Origin: Serendipita indica DSM 11827
Taxonomy: Eukaryota; Basidiomycota; Agaricomycetes; Sebacinales; Serendipitaceae
DNA length: 64,000 nt
Assembly: GCA_910890315.1 (NCBI GenBank)
Contig: CAJVGD010000001.1
Location: 310,001-374,000 of the forward strand
Direction: 5' to 3'
The notes under the pieces: generated by a model
Told to the model about the DNA's origin: nothing
Databases searched by the model: none
Seen by the model: the letters and a program-made list of their open reading frames with translations, nothing else
Part shown: positions 1 through 11,786 of the stretch, piece after piece
How positions within the stretch are numbered: the first letter of the stretch is position 1
Layout of the letters: the number at the start of each line of letters is the position of its first letter
Made by a program: the position numbers and the translations under genes

Positions 1-1553
1 ACACGCACAGGTGGGTCTACTGGGTTGGACCCAACGACTTTTGGACAATTTTACGTGACGAGCGACTATGGACTCACTCTGGACGGACATTGATGGACAT
101 TTAATGATGGACGATTTACATGCATGGACATTCTTCACGGACTCGTTTTCTATTCTCTTGTCGACTGCGAGACGACAAGCACAAGTATGTTTGATTGGTA
201 GCAGAGCTCACCGTTGTTTCCCACCCACCGACTGTAGCACGTCACTCGTTGAAATTATATCACCTTTTTTTGTTCTGATACTTGTAATTCCGAGCCGTTT
301 CTCACCGCCGACATTGGGTCGGACGATGTAGCGCGGTCGCGCTTAGTGCCCGAAGGCATGGGCTAACTGGCAGAGTCATTAGAAACAATATGTTGGTTGA
401 TGTATTGAGTATTAGGTACGCTCGACGTTCCTGTCAGCTGTCAGATGTTTCACTAAAACTAGATGCCGAAGCAGTACAATCCGTGAGAGGGCATCCGTCC
501 TCCTGGATGATCATCGGGATCCCTTTATTCTATGGAGTGACAGGTGTCTACCATCCAAAGTTAAGGAGCAGCGACGATCCAAGCGACGTGGTCGAAGTCG
601 AGGGAGCCGGACAGGGGGACAGGGGAGGGATTGAACATGCTGGTCGCATCAGTATTTACACTTTGACAGATTCTTTTGGAAGACACGAAAGAGCACTGAT
701 GTTCTGGAAATAGGCATATGGCGCTCGGCCTATTCACCTTATTCGCCTCTATTCGCCTCTGGCGGCCCATTGTATTACTCACGCTACAAGGCGATCAACT
801 TCCGCTCGGTTTGTAAGCATCCTCCAAAAGACGCTGAATCGGACATGAAGACTGGCGAGCGCTCCGCCTTGTCCTCGTCGAATCCGAAAATCGTCAGAAC
901 GAGGCGGTACAGGCTTTGCCGCCCAAGAAAATCCCAAGAAAAATCGAGAAAGTCGCCGGTAATTTGTCTAGGTCGAGATAAAATATGGAATAATCTCATT
1001 GGCCTCCAAACGAATTGGACGTGGCCGCACAAGTCCCGAGGTAGCCTCCGCCGTCGACTCGACAATTTGCCATCGGCTCGGGCATGGGTTCAAGGACGGT
1101 CCCTGAGCATATGGACGCTCAAGGGCTAAAACACAAAGCAAACACGCTGCTCACCGAACTGGCTGTATTGTGGCCGCTTACCAGTTTACACTAAGCCTTT
1201 GAGTGCACTAATACCCGCTCATCGCCCAGTCTCGTGCATGTCGCTTGTCAGCTACGAAAATCCGTACATCGCAAAAGGCTCATCACCACACGTGTAGCTC
1301 CCCCGTCCCGATGAGGCGCGGTTTCTCTTACTTCGGCTGCCCGAATCTCCTACCGCCCTTGTCACTATTAAAGCTGCTCTCCACTCCTCCCTCCAGCTTC
1401 TCCATCTCCTCGGTTCTCCATCTCGGCCACATACCCTCTCAGCTCGCTCGCCTTTGTCTCACTTTGTCTCACTTTGTCTCAGCTTGCCACCTCCGTCTTC
1501 CGACGACTACGACGACAAGTTTTTATTCTTACTTATATCTACCCAAAACGGCC
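1..1553. other. No supportable gene
   Basis: Short open frames exist on both strands but none shows a recognisable domain, and they cannot be joined by plausible introns into a protein-like product. The last 180 bases before the acetyltransferase start are pyrimidine-rich, as in many fungal promoters and 5' leaders, and hold a short tandem repeat listed separately. The first 350 bases could be the tail of a gene lying outside the window; I cannot tell. Confidence 0.5.
1451..1480 (+). repeat. Three copies of a 10-base unit in the leader of the acetyltransferase gene
   Basis: The unit CTTTGTCTCA is repeated head to tail about three times, roughly 75 bases upstream of the ATG at 1554, inside a pyrimidine-rich stretch. 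It is probably leader or core-promoter sequence. No function can be assigned from sequence alone. Confidence 0.6.
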
Positions 1554-2218
1554 ATGCCTCAGTCTCCCAATGTTGTCAACTTTGATCCTTTTGCCCCTCG
1601 TGAGTCTATGCATGTACCTCCATCTCTCCTCCTTATGTCTAACGCCACGTAGTCCCGAGCCCACCAGCGCTCTTCTACCGCTCTGTTCCTGCTCCCTTCT
1701 CCGGACCAGACCTGGCACACCTGACGCAGATGCGAACATCTTGTGGATTGTATGCGGACCGAATCCCACGATGGAGTCAAGAGGTCGCACAAAACCAGCG
1801 TCGAATGTACCTCATTTATTTCTCCGACCCGATGTATACGCCAAACGCCGTCCCCATTGGCATGATCTCCCTCCTCTTGCACAATACCGACGACCCCACA
1901 CTTGCCGCCTTCAGCATCACCGGACGTGTTGAAGTCAGCTCGCTCTTCGTGTACCAGGCATATCGTCATCTCGGAGTCGGCTTGTCGGCCATGATGGAGA
2001 TGGAAAGACGTGCAGCAGAGATTGGCGCACTCTTCATCACCCTCAACACAATGGCGACACCGAAGAATATTCAAATATACTCGCAGCTTGGATACAGGGA
2101 ATTCAAGCCCCGTCTTGCGTCGGGATACAGTGCCCAAGACGTGTTGGGTTCTGGTGTCGCCACTGTCGAGTCGGCTGCCTGCTTCTTCGAAAAGCCCCTC
2201 CGCCGTCTATCACCATAA
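1554..2218 (+). CDS. GNAT-family N-acetyltransferase
   Basis: Predicted acetyl-CoA-dependent N-acetyltransferase of about 203 residues; the substrate is unknown. The ATG at 1554 opens a 15-codon first exon (MPQSPNVVNFDPFAP), followed by an intron at 1600-1652 with GT-AG ends. The second exon runs uninterrupted to the TAA. The GNAT core is visible: a beta strand reading VEVSSLFV, then the acetyl-CoA pyrophosphate loop YRHLGVGLSAM, which fits the R/Q-x-x-G-x-G/A motif A signature, and a later helix-strand ending in IYSQLGYREF, the usual motif B tail. Length and architecture suit a stand-alone small-molecule or protein acetyltransferase. The two ends are well supported; the substrate is not. Confidence 0.82.
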
Positions 2219-2376
2219 CATAGCTTTTACTACTTTATAATTATCTCTTACACTATCTCACGGACTCGAACGCTTTTTTCTCCCTTTTTTACATATAGCA
2301 CGCATGGACGCTGAGAATCAAGCAATGTATCTCTATATCGAGCCGCTTTCTAGTCTATACATTCTTTATCATCAGA

Positions 2377-3685
2377 TTATTTGGAAGACTTGACAATATT
2401 CTTGCATTGCTCGCCCTTGGCCAAAGAGCGCAGATTCGAGAGCGTCGTCTCGGCAATACCATGGAGAGCCTACCATAAGTGTGAGTGCTAAGTCTCAAGA
2501 AAGGAACAAGCTTACCTCAATGGTGAAAAATGCTTGATGGCCCGACACAAAGACGTTGTGGAAGCTGAGTAGGCGGCTAAGTTGATCGTCCTGGATGACC
2601 TTTTCACTCGAGTCACGGAAGAAGTACTCCGACTCTTTCTCGTACACATCCATTCCGACCGCCGCAAACTTGTTCTCTTTGAGACCCTTGATGAGCGCGC
2701 TGGTATCAATCAGCCCACCACGCGAGGTATTGACGAGAATGACGCCATTCTTCATCTTTCCGATAGTCTCTTCGTTGATTACATGTCGTGTACTGGGGAG
2801 GAGTGGGCAGTGGATTGAGATCATGTCCGAGCGTTCCAGTAGCTCGTCGAGTTGCTGGACATAGGTGATCCCGTGTTTTTGTGCTACTTCAGCTGGTGCT
2901 GGGTATGGGTCGTATGCGATCACGGTCGCACCGAAGCCCAGGGAGAGGATTTTGCCTGTACAAAGACCTATACTCGAATGAGCAAGGAGGTCCCGAAAGG
3001 TGGATTATATTTACCTATTCTTCCTGTGCCAATCAATCCGACCGTCTTGCCGTTGATATTTTGGCCCAAGAGCCCATCGAGCAAGAAATTGCCATCTCTT
3101 ACGCGGTGGTATGCCTTGTGGCTAATAGACGTCAGTAATTAGATATTCAAATTTTATTTATACTCACTACTTGCGTGAAAGTGTAAGGATCATGCCAACG
3201 GCAAACTATGCCTCATCAATATCGTTATTTATCCGGGGTAAACGAGAATACGCACCTCTGCGACGGCTTCCGGAGAATAAGATGGTACACTGACGACCGT
3301 AAGGCCGAGGTCCTCTGCCTTCTTGATATCGACCTATTCCGACTCCATCAGAGATCACCTTGAACCATCCACAACGAACGGCGTACGTTATTTGTTCCAG
3401 CACATCGAAGTGCGATATACTTGATGCCTTTGTCTTTCAGGATCTCGAGAACGGGCCCACTCGCGTCATCGTTGACAAAGATGCACACGGCATCGCACCC
3501 CTCGGCGAGGACAGCAGTCTTGACGTCGAGAGAGGGCTCGATGAAGTGAAACTCGATGTCCTTGGAGTCGCCGTACACGGCTTCAAACGAGTCACGATCG
3601 TACTAGGAGATTCTCGTCAGGTTGGCTCGTTGTTAATAGACAGAGTATTGCACACCTTGCGAGTACTGAAGAAGGCGATCTGCAT
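2377..3685 (-). CDS. ldhA: D-lactate dehydrogenase, LdhA type (D-2-hydroxyacid dehydrogenase)
   Basis: NAD-dependent enzyme that reduces pyruvate to D-lactate; about 330-340 residues over several short exons. Start ATG at 3685 gives [16 protein letters not shown]. Conserved blocks in order: [36 protein letters not shown], the Rossmann dinucleotide loop GLIGTGRIG, then [17 protein letters not shown] (catalytic Arg), GMDVYEKE (catalytic Glu) and [10 protein letters not shown] (catalytic His). The C-terminal part, with [16 protein letters not shown] and the LAKGEQC tail, tracks the Escherichia coli LdhA sequence as I remember it unusually closely, more than plant or animal 2-hydroxyacid dehydrogenases do. 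It lies 285 bases downstream of the FNT channel on the same strand, suggesting a shared task. A bacterial origin followed by intron gain is possible; that is an inference. Confidence 0.92.
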
Positions 3686-3970
3686 TTTTCTGTCTATTTG
3701 TTGTTGTCTCTAAAGGTGATGACGGGTTCAGACAGACGATGCCGGCGTATTTCTACATTTCGCCACAGACCAGCGCTTGTTGGTCTCGACTCCTCGGACC
3801 TGGTAGCGAATTGCTTTGCAGAAACAGTAACTTCTATAGATCACTAGAAACATCGGAACGGGTTCATTCGGGAGATTCCCCGGAAGAAAAAGGAACAAAT
3901 CGTATCTGGCTCTATCTATCCACACGCGGCCCCTCAAAGCGGCAAACGTGTGACCGAGGCAGCAGGTCTA

Positions 3971-5268
3971 TTATGCAGGCAAAGCGTGTCCATTCCGCAT
4001 CTGCACAGGCGAACTCGGCGCACGGCTTCGTGTCCGCGTCAGTGTCAGCTCCCTGAGTTGCTGTTTCTCGGCCTCGGGTCGATTCTCCTTGGCCTTGCGT
4101 GTCGACTCGACATCTGCAGCAGCGAGCGTACCCACTGCGTGTCCTTCTTCCCATGGAAGTGGCGACGTCCAGTGGTTCATGGCGTGTTCCACCGTGCCGA
4201 TGGCAATCGCACCGCCGACAAAATTTCCGAGGACGGCTGCCGATTGATTGAACATCATCCAGCCAAACGTGATGTCAGCACCATGCCAGAGACCATTCGA
4301 GACAAAGTACACTGCCCCAACGGCGGTTAGAAGATCCGGGCGAGGCTGAGAAGTGGCTGCTTACTGTTCGCGATAGCATGTTCGAACGAAGGTAAAACAA
4401 ACATGACGACAGGGAACCAGAGTGCAACGATCTGGAGCGTTCTTAGCCACTTTGGAGCTTGCTAGAAGTGATATCGCATACCTTGCCTGCACTATCGCGA
4501 GCAGCGAATCCCAACATGACAGCCATACACACAAGCGTATTGGCTGGAATTGCCTTGAGGAAAATCACCCACCATGGGTGGGCGCGTGTTTTAGAGTAGG
4601 CGATTTCTTGAACAAATGACCGCCATGGTTCTGCCTCAAAGATATCCGTCTGGTACGAGAAAATGTACGACATGAGGACGCATCCAAAGAAGTTGGCAAT
4701 ATAGACGATGAGAAGGTTGAGAAGAGCTCGTCGAACTGGGATCTACAGCATATCCATCAAAAATAGCCAGTCGTGTTGCGGAAAAGGACGCACCACACGA
4801 TTCCAAAGACCTATAGACAGGATCATGGTGTTTCCAGTAAACAACTCTCCACCAAACAGGATGATAAAGTGCTATAGCATATCGTAAGTTTCCTCGTGCA
4901 CATAGTACATGCTCGTATTTACCAGAGCAAAAGGAAAGAAGAATGCGGTTCCTAGTCTTGGGAGGACGGGCCATTCGTCTCGTATGGCCTTTGGAATGCC
5001 CCCGGCAACGCTCGTTGCAGCAATGCCTCCGAAACCCACCCAGACTCCTGCAAGGAAGCCAAGAAATGCCATCTTATCGACAGGGTTGTGCATTTTGTGA
5101 CTGGCATTATGGATCATCGCATCCTAATGTCGTTAGAGCCATAAAAAAAAGCAGGTCAGCCCATGAACACACCTCTAGTAGGAGACCCGACAACATGTCG
5201 TTTGTCTGCGCGGGCCTCGCCTCGACAACGTCGATGAGCGTTGGCCGGCGGTCCTTTCGCTCCTCCAT
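3971..5268 (-). CDS. Formate/nitrite transporter (FNT) family channel
   Basis: Plasma-membrane channel for small monovalent anions; the family carries formate, nitrite, hydrosulphide or lactate. The chosen ATG at 5268 gives MEERKDRRPTLIDVVEA, and the next exon reads DAMIHNASHKMHNPVDKM. Six membrane segments can be followed. Family marks include the second-helix block FGGELFTGNTM, the segment KAIPANTLVCMAVMLGF, and FEHAIANMYF with the pore histidine conserved in FocA-type channels. The cytosolic tail is charged and low in complexity (about 60 residues rich in Arg, Glu and Gln). The N-terminal 30 residues are poorly constrained, so the start could differ. The neighbouring LdhA makes lactate export an attractive role, but nitrite uptake (the role of Aspergillus NitA) remains possible. 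Confidence 0.88.
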
Positions 5269-5578
5269 GTCGAAAGGTGGTTCGGTCGTTGACCAAGGAA
5301 TAGAGATTTTGGTAGCCGTGGTTGATGTTTATGCGCCAAGTGATTGACAGCGGACCACAACGGCGAGGTCTAAGATTTATATATCTGGGTGGTGTATTGT
5401 CAGTCCAGGCATTATCGGCGCGTTTACAGGTCTTGATCCTCGAACCTCGGATAATTAGATTTGCTCTGAAACTATTTCTGTATCGCAATAGATAGGCCGA
5501 CTCACTCTGCGCTCTGGACCTGGTCTGGAACATGTGTCTCACAGCTTATCTTTCTGTGTCCGGAGAAATCGCAAAAGA

Positions 5579-7073
5579 CTAGTAGAATATAGAACGAGTT
5601 CTATGACAGGCTAGGGGAGCCGTCTTTCGCCCAGTAGAAAACTCGCCGGCCTCGACAAGCTTGGCCAGATCCCAGAGAAAAAAGTCGATGAGCACACAGT
5701 TAATAGAAAGCTCGGAGTGATGTTTGCCTTTCCATTCGGACGCACGTGCGCCTCTTTTGTTGAGTTTGTTGACCATTCGTGCCTTGAGCTGTTCAACAGC
5801 GAGAATGCTTCCCGCTCGAATGCTGCATTCTATCTCGGAGCCGTACTCTAGATGGTCTCCTCTGGAAAGAATTATCTCCAACTCCTCGGAATAGGTCAGA
5901 GTCCCAAGATGATGTAGTATTTGGGGAACCTGATCCTTGTTATACATTTTCAATCATTTAGGACCGCAACACGTACCCTGTAATCCGCAAACATGGTCAA
6001 ATAGTCGACACCGTCTGGGATGATTGGATGCTGGATAGAGGGCTCTAGAGGATAGAATGCAGCCCTTTGAAAGGTGAGTCGCTCAACTTCGGTGTTATAT
6101 ATAGAGACGTACCAAAGCTCGGCGACCAGAATTTGGGCTCGCTTCCAGAAGTATACTTTGTGGCCTTTATATGTCGTGCTATCTCTGAAGCATGGAAAGT
6201 ATTCTAGTATTGCTTGAAGAAGCGCGATCGTTCGGTGTCCCTTTGCTGTGTTTGCATTGATCGACTCAAGGATACCAAAAAACGATTGATTTGGTGCCCG
6301 CTGCAGGGCGTCAAGCAAGCTCAACTGATTGCACAGAAGCGTACCTTGACTAGAACCTTTCCAACCTCTCTCATGATGGCGATGCGTTGAGGGAGCAAAG
6401 AAATGGTTTCCTGGCTCTCCTGCACGGGTGCAAATATCTCCTCAATCAAAGCGTCAGGACACGACTCTTCTGACGCGTAGAAGACCGGGTCTGTTATTGG
6501 AATACCCTTTTCCAAGGCTGGCAGTCACGTCAAGTCCGGATCTTCCAGCGAGACGATGACTCGCCTTTATTGAGAGCAGCCAACAAGCTCCAATACCCCT
6601 CCCATTTAACCAAGCCACCATCTTGAGCATCCCAACTGCTTTTCCAAGAGACACCATAGCGCGTCGGAAGCCCCTGATGCTCGGACCAGAAGGAAAAGTT
6701 GAGCGCAGAGACGAGGAAAATCCAGTCGATGCATTGCTTCGTACGAGGGTTGGCTGCGTCAAACGGGGTCGGGGGAAGAAAATGAGTTGGCTGCGTTCGC
6801 CACGTATTGGGAGTGTAGTTTTGAGCTTGGATCAAGCCGAGGAGCTAGATTGCTGCGCGTTAGATGATACTTTGATCTTAAACAAGCAAATTCTTACCTC
6901 ATCAGCAACATCCTCTATCCCGGCCAGCGATAATTGCACGTGAGGGTTGTCCTATAAGGGAGTTCAAAAAGACCAAATGTTGCGTGGTAGTCGATGCTGA
7001 CCTTGAGGATAAACTCTGCAGACTCGATCACAGGGTTCTTTTCTTCAGTGCATGAACCAAACGCCTTGATCAT
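5579..7073 (-). CDS. QNG1: Queuosine 5'-phosphate N-glycosylase, queuosine salvage (DUF2419)
   Basis: Hydrolyses queuosine 5'-monophosphate so that the queuine base can be reinserted into tRNA. The domain is complete: NPVIESAEFILK, DNPHVQLSLAGIEDV, then CIDWIFLVSALNFSFWS, WEGYWSLLAALNK, GIPITDPVFYAS, LPQRIAIMREVGKVLV, KRAQILVAELW and the FADYR..VPQ block. It ends HRTRSIFY, a terminus I recall from family members. About eight exons. The junction between AALNKA and LEKG uses a GC-AG intron (6518-6564). The start is uncertain: ATG at 7073 (MIKAFGSC) is preferred, but an in-frame ATG at 7136 would add 21 residues. Fungi cannot make queuine, so this gene implies salvage from the environment or from bacteria. 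VPS45 starts 125 bases away on the other strand. Confidence 0.92.
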
Positions 7074-7198
7074 AATAAAAAGCGGTCCAAGTCGCGAGGG
7101 AGCAAGTGGCTGAACCTGTCCACGACGCGACGACACCGAGAATAATCCAACAAGCGACAGATTCGACTCGAAAACCGTACATATAACGAGTTTACGAC
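7074..7198. promoter_or_regulatory. Shared promoter of QNG1 and VPS45
   Basis: Only about 125 bases (62 if the longer QNG1 start is used) separate two divergent start codons, so both promoters and both leaders must lie here. No clear TATA box is visible. Inferred from gene positions. Confidence 0.55.
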
Positions 7199-9534
7199 AT
7201 GGATGTGGTCAAAGCGGTTGAAACGTATGTCACAAAGATGGTGTCCACACCGAATGCAGTCAAGGTTTTGCTGCTAGACTCACATACAGTACGTTGTGAA
7301 CTATATATCATAATTTCTGCTCGCTAAGTGCCACCGCGTGCTATCAGACGCCAGTAGTCTCGCTCACCACGACGCAGTCGACTCTACTATCCTATCAAGT
7401 CTACCTAATAGACCGGATAGACAATCAAAAGAGAGATAGGATGGCCCATATGAAGTGCATATGCTTTCTACGACCGACACCGGAAACATTGGACGCGCTG
7501 GCCGACGAGTTGCGTGAGCCGCGCTATGGAGAATACTATCTTTGTGCGTCAGAATGCCGAATGATGTCCAGGGCTGACTGAACATGTCAAGATTTCAGTA
7601 CTATTCTAAGTAAAGCAGCTATTGAACGCTTGGCAGAAGCAGACGAGTACGAAGTCGTTCGGGAAGTCCAGGTAAGTCACAAAACGCCCCTCGAGATGGC
7701 TGCTCACTATAAATAGGAATACTTTGCAGACTATGCGCCTCTCCTACCATGTCTATTCTCCCTCAATCACGTATCCACACCTACCGACTCGCTTTATGGT
7801 GCAAGTCCAAATACGTGGAACTCGCTCGCATTTGAACGCTCCGTCCAAGGAGTACTAGCGGTCTTGCTTAGTCTGAAGAAGAAGCCGATAATCCGTTATG
7901 AGCGCATGAGTGGCATGGCAAAAAAGCTTGGAGGAGAGATTGTGCATAGGATTCAAAGCGAGCAAGCTCTGTTTGATTTCCGACTTACACAAGTGCCGCC
8001 GTTACTGCTCATACTGGACCGACGAAACGATCCTGTCACACCTCTGCTCTCGCAGTGGACGTATCAAGCCATGGTGCACGAGTTGCTGGGGATTAACAAC
8101 GGTCGGGTGGACCTATCCAAGGTCCCAGAGATTAGACCAGAGCTCAAGGTTCGTCGGGACTTCTTTGTTACAACTCTCCCGCTGAGATGTTCAAGGATAT
8201 CACCTTGACTCTGCAAACGGACCCGTTCTTCTCACACAACCACCTCGCTACATTTGGAGATCTCGGAACCAATCTCAAATCATATGTGACTTCATACCAA
8301 TCACGGTCCCTCTCGACGTCTTCGATCAATTCGATTGCTGACATGAAGCGGTTTGTCGAAGAGTACCCAGAATTCCAAAAGCTGGGTGGGAATGTTAGCA
8401 AGCACGTCGCACTTGTTGGAGAACTAAGTCGCATTGTCGAGCGTGATCACCTCATGGCCGTGGGCGAAGTGGAACAGGGACTCGCGACTGGCAGTGGGGC
8501 AGACTTCAAGGTGAGCTTTTGTCATTTACGAGTCTCGCTCTAAATCACTGTCATAGTCTGTTCAAGAGTTGATACTAAACCCAGCAATTCAACCGTACAA
8601 CAAGCTTCGACTCGCCATGCTCTATGCGCTACGATACCAGAAGCAGTCTGCTTCAAACATTGCGACCCTGGTATCTCTGTTAAAGGAGCAGGGAGTCTCT
8701 CCATCGGACGCACAGGTACGAGATTTGTCCCCCGCGAGGGTATGATCTAAAACGTAGTAGCTGGTGTATGCGGCCTTGAACATGTCGGGGGCAGACCAAC
8801 GGCAAGACGATTTGTTCTCGTTGGAAAATATCCTGGCCAAAAGTCGAAGTGCTCTCAAAGGGTTAAAGGTCAGACAGCTCTTCATATTTAGTATCTGTGC
8901 TAACGTACATCAGGGCGTTGAGAATGTCTACATGCAACATAGGCCACATTTGTCAGAGACATTGGAGAATTTGCTCAAAGGCCGGCTAAAGGAGACAAGC
9001 TATCCGTTTGTCGAGGGCCAGAAGGGCGTAGGTCCCAATTTGGCACTGCAAAAGTAATCACGTCCATTGCGTGCGAGAAGGTGTAGCTGACGATGAGTTA
9101 GACCCCAGGACGTGATCATCTTCATGGTCGGCGGTGTGACTTATGAAGAAGCACGCGTCGTTGCGCTGCTGAATCAAGAGCTAGCGGGAAATGGAACGGC
9201 GATGAACCCTGGGACGCGGATCTTGCTTGGTGGCACCTCGATTCACAATTCGAGCAGCTACCTCGCCATGATCCAGTCCGCGTTGACCAATTTCCCGTCA
9301 TCCTTTACGCAACCACCCACAGAGGCCCCCGGGACGTCGACGCCTGGTGGATCTGGGCCATCACTTAATGTGCAATTGGGGGGATTGAACCTCAGCGTGG
9401 GTGGGATCGCTGGAACTGGACTGTACAGATCTGCCAACGAGGGTGTAGGGATCCAGGCGGATGGACTCCGAGATGGGATGAAGAATCTGTTTGGAAAGGT
9501 GAAGCAAGGTGTCGAGAGTATTGGGCTGCCGTAG
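7199..9534 (+). CDS. VPS45: Vacuolar sorting protein VPS45 (Sec1/Munc18 family)
   Basis: SM protein that binds the syntaxin Tlg2/Pep12 type and promotes SNARE assembly on Golgi-to-endosome vesicles. Start MDVVKAVETYVTKM; the first intron falls after LLLDSHT. Recognisable SM blocks: LLSYQVYLIDRID, MKCICFLRPTPE, EYFADYAPLLPCLFSL, the highly conserved LLLILDRRNDPVTPLLSQWTYQ, LATFGDLGTNLKSYV, FPEFQKL-like EYPEFQKLGGNVSKHV, and the domain 3 end DVIIFMVGGVTYEEARVV and GTRILLGGTSIHNSSSYL. About 580 residues, normal for the family. The tail after SFTQPPTEAP is a Gly/Ser-rich extension of about 80 residues ending VKQGVESIGLP, longer than I expect for VPS45 and probably disordered. At least seven introns. 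Confidence 0.93.
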
Positions 9535-10188
9535 AGTGGTGTATCCTTATGACTGTTGTATGTCTATGACTGTTTCCTGGAGGACAGGCCGGTGGGCCAA
9601 CGCCCTTTGGATACAAAAAGATAGAAGGACCAGTCGTTAAAGGAAAACAACAGGACCCATTGGCAAAAAGTTTGCGAGCTGCACGGACCCACCGCGCGAC
9701 TGAAAGCATCTCCTGGTCTCCTAAGACTAATCCGGTTGACACTCCTGGCTGCGGAATTGCTCCCCTGGCCAATTGACAAACGTCGAAGCATCAGCTACGC
9801 GACCGCCCGCCATGGCTTACGCCGCGGCGGCTGAAAAGTCGCTACCAGATTTTCTGGAGGGCAGAGCTTTGAACTTAGCGCACGAATGAGAAACTCCGCC
9901 AAGGGAAACAGCTCGCATTCCCGAGTTAGGGCCATTACAGCCTGACTACATTCCCAAAGATTTAGATAGAGGCAAATTGTTATTCTTGTCTAGTTCTGCA
10001 GAGAATGGTCGTCTTGCGATACTTCTCAAGGCTCGACACAAAGGTTATAATCTACATCCTATAATATAATCTAGATGAGTCTTGGGGTATACAGGACACC
10101 CTGTGAGCGGCGGCTTCAAGGCAGGTGGCTCAGCGTCTTGCGACCCACTGCCATCTACAACGACGCGAGAGTACACACAAGTCTCAAG
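9535..10188. other. Intergenic region between VPS45 and CSN6
   Basis: I see no gene. The right half must hold the CSN6 promoter. Scattered short frames on both strands lack coding character. Confidence 0.6.
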
Positions 10189-11482
10189 ATGAGCGTTGAG
10201 AATGTTGTAATGCCGTCCAGCGTCACGTCTGGACTCACCGTATCGCTGTACGTCGTGAATCCTCGGCCTTGCCACAAACGCGCAACTGTAGCTGATCATA
10301 TCGGCCTCTTTTGTAGACATCCACTTCCCATTCTAAACGTATCTGAGCATCTCACAAGAATAAGACTACAAAATAATGTCTCGCTGCCATTTAGTGCGTC
10401 TCTTCTCCGGTGCATCTGATCAATCCTAAACGAATACAACCCAAAGTCGTCGGCGCATTATTGGGAACACAAAATGGTCGAGAGGTCGAGATTGTAAACA
10501 CCTTTGAGCTCAATGCAACTGTTCCAACCGATGGAAGTGAGCCAAGGCTCGATCAAGCATTTCTTGTATCGCGCAAGGACCAATGTAAGTGCATCTCCTC
10601 GTTCTTTACTGAATATTCTTTGACAAGGGAATCTTTAGACAAACAGGTTTTTCCGTCTCTTGAACTGATTGGCTTCTACACCGTTGCGCCTCAGCCGTCT
10701 CCTGTTCATGTCGCCATGATCCAACAGTTTGCTCCTTATACTCAAAACCCTCTTATACTGCTTCTTCAACCGGGGCTCGCTGGATCAACCGTAGCGCCCG
10801 GCCAACAACAGCAACAGCAATTGCCCATATCAGTCTACGAGCCCAACATTGGCTATGGCTCGGCCAAGACTATGTTGATCAAAGTCGAGTACAAGGTGGA
10901 AACGGGAGAGGCGGAGCGAATTGCAGTTGATTGGAGCGCAAAGGGTGGCGAAGGCGGAGGAAGTTGTTCGTACTCCATTCGCTTTCCTCTGTTCAGCACT
11001 AACCAAATGTAGTGGTGGCACATCTTCAAAGTCAACGAGCAGCTGTCCAGATGCTTCACACCAGGATCGAGGTCATCATCTCCTACGTCGAAGGCTTGAT
11101 CAAGCAGGACGACAAGGTGAAATGGGACTATCCAACTTTGCGATCGATCCAGGCCTTGATTGCCAGTCTTCCTGCGAGCGAACACAAGACATTCCGAGAA
11201 GAGTTTGACCAAGAGTATGCGGACGTGCAGCTGACGGCCTATCTCTCGACGTTAACCAAGACGGCAAACGTCATGAACGATGTGCGTAGTAATCCATCCA
11301 CTCTCGAGCGCCGTTGACATAGACTTCAGATTGTCGACAAGTACTCTTTGATGACGCATAGAGACGAGGACAGGCGTGGAGGCGGCCGAATGGGTGGACG
11401 ACGACCAGGCAGGATGGGTGGCTTTGGCTTTGGTGGCGGCGGGTTTGGAATGGACGCATGGGAGCGTTTCGAGCGTTTTTGA
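10189..11482 (+). CDS. CSN6: COP9 signalosome subunit 6 (MPN-minus domain)
   Basis: Scaffold subunit of the COP9 signalosome, which removes Nedd8 from cullins; CSN6 carries an MPN domain without the zinc-binding JAMM residues and pairs with CSN5. Start MSVENVVMPSS; the domain begins SGLTVSL-HPLPILNVSEHLTR. Then follow VVGALLGTQNGREVEIVNTFEL, split here as VVGALLGTQNG and REVEIVNTFEL, with LELIGFYTV, LPISVYE and EAERIAVDWSAK. The histidines of a catalytic JAMM (H-x-H...D) are absent. The C-terminal helices read VAHLQSQRAAVQMLHTRIEV and YLSTLTKTANVMNDIVDKYS. The end is a Gly/Arg-rich tail finishing DAWERFERF. The closest alternative is eIF3 subunit F, but the helix pair and tail fit CSN6 better. 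About five introns. Confidence 0.85.
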
Positions 11483-11786
11483 TCCCACTTCTGTTCTTGT
11501 ACTCGTCTGATAATCAAACGTCTTTTGGTGCCCCAAGCTGTGTCCCGTCAGGCTTGGCCCCAACCACGTCAGTCTACCCAACCGCAGAACTATAGTAAAG
11601 CGGAAATTTGACGATGCGGCGCCACAAAATATGCATTTAGTGCGCTATGTGACGTCTGCACGTCGCTGTACATTGGAAACAAGATTCTGCTATATGTACA
11701 CCCACTATCGTACAACCTTTTTCGATCCATGTGATCACCTTTCAGCATTCTCAAACCCTATCTCAATCAAGACAAAATTTGTTGGT

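Noticed and set aside
68-1129. Several open frames of 60-135 codons on both strands
   Set aside because: No domain, no plausible splice joining them, and composition not clearly coding. Treated as intergenic.
10189-11482. eIF3 subunit F or an active JAMM protease
   Set aside because: The metal-binding histidines are missing, and the C-terminal helices with the tail match CSN6 better.
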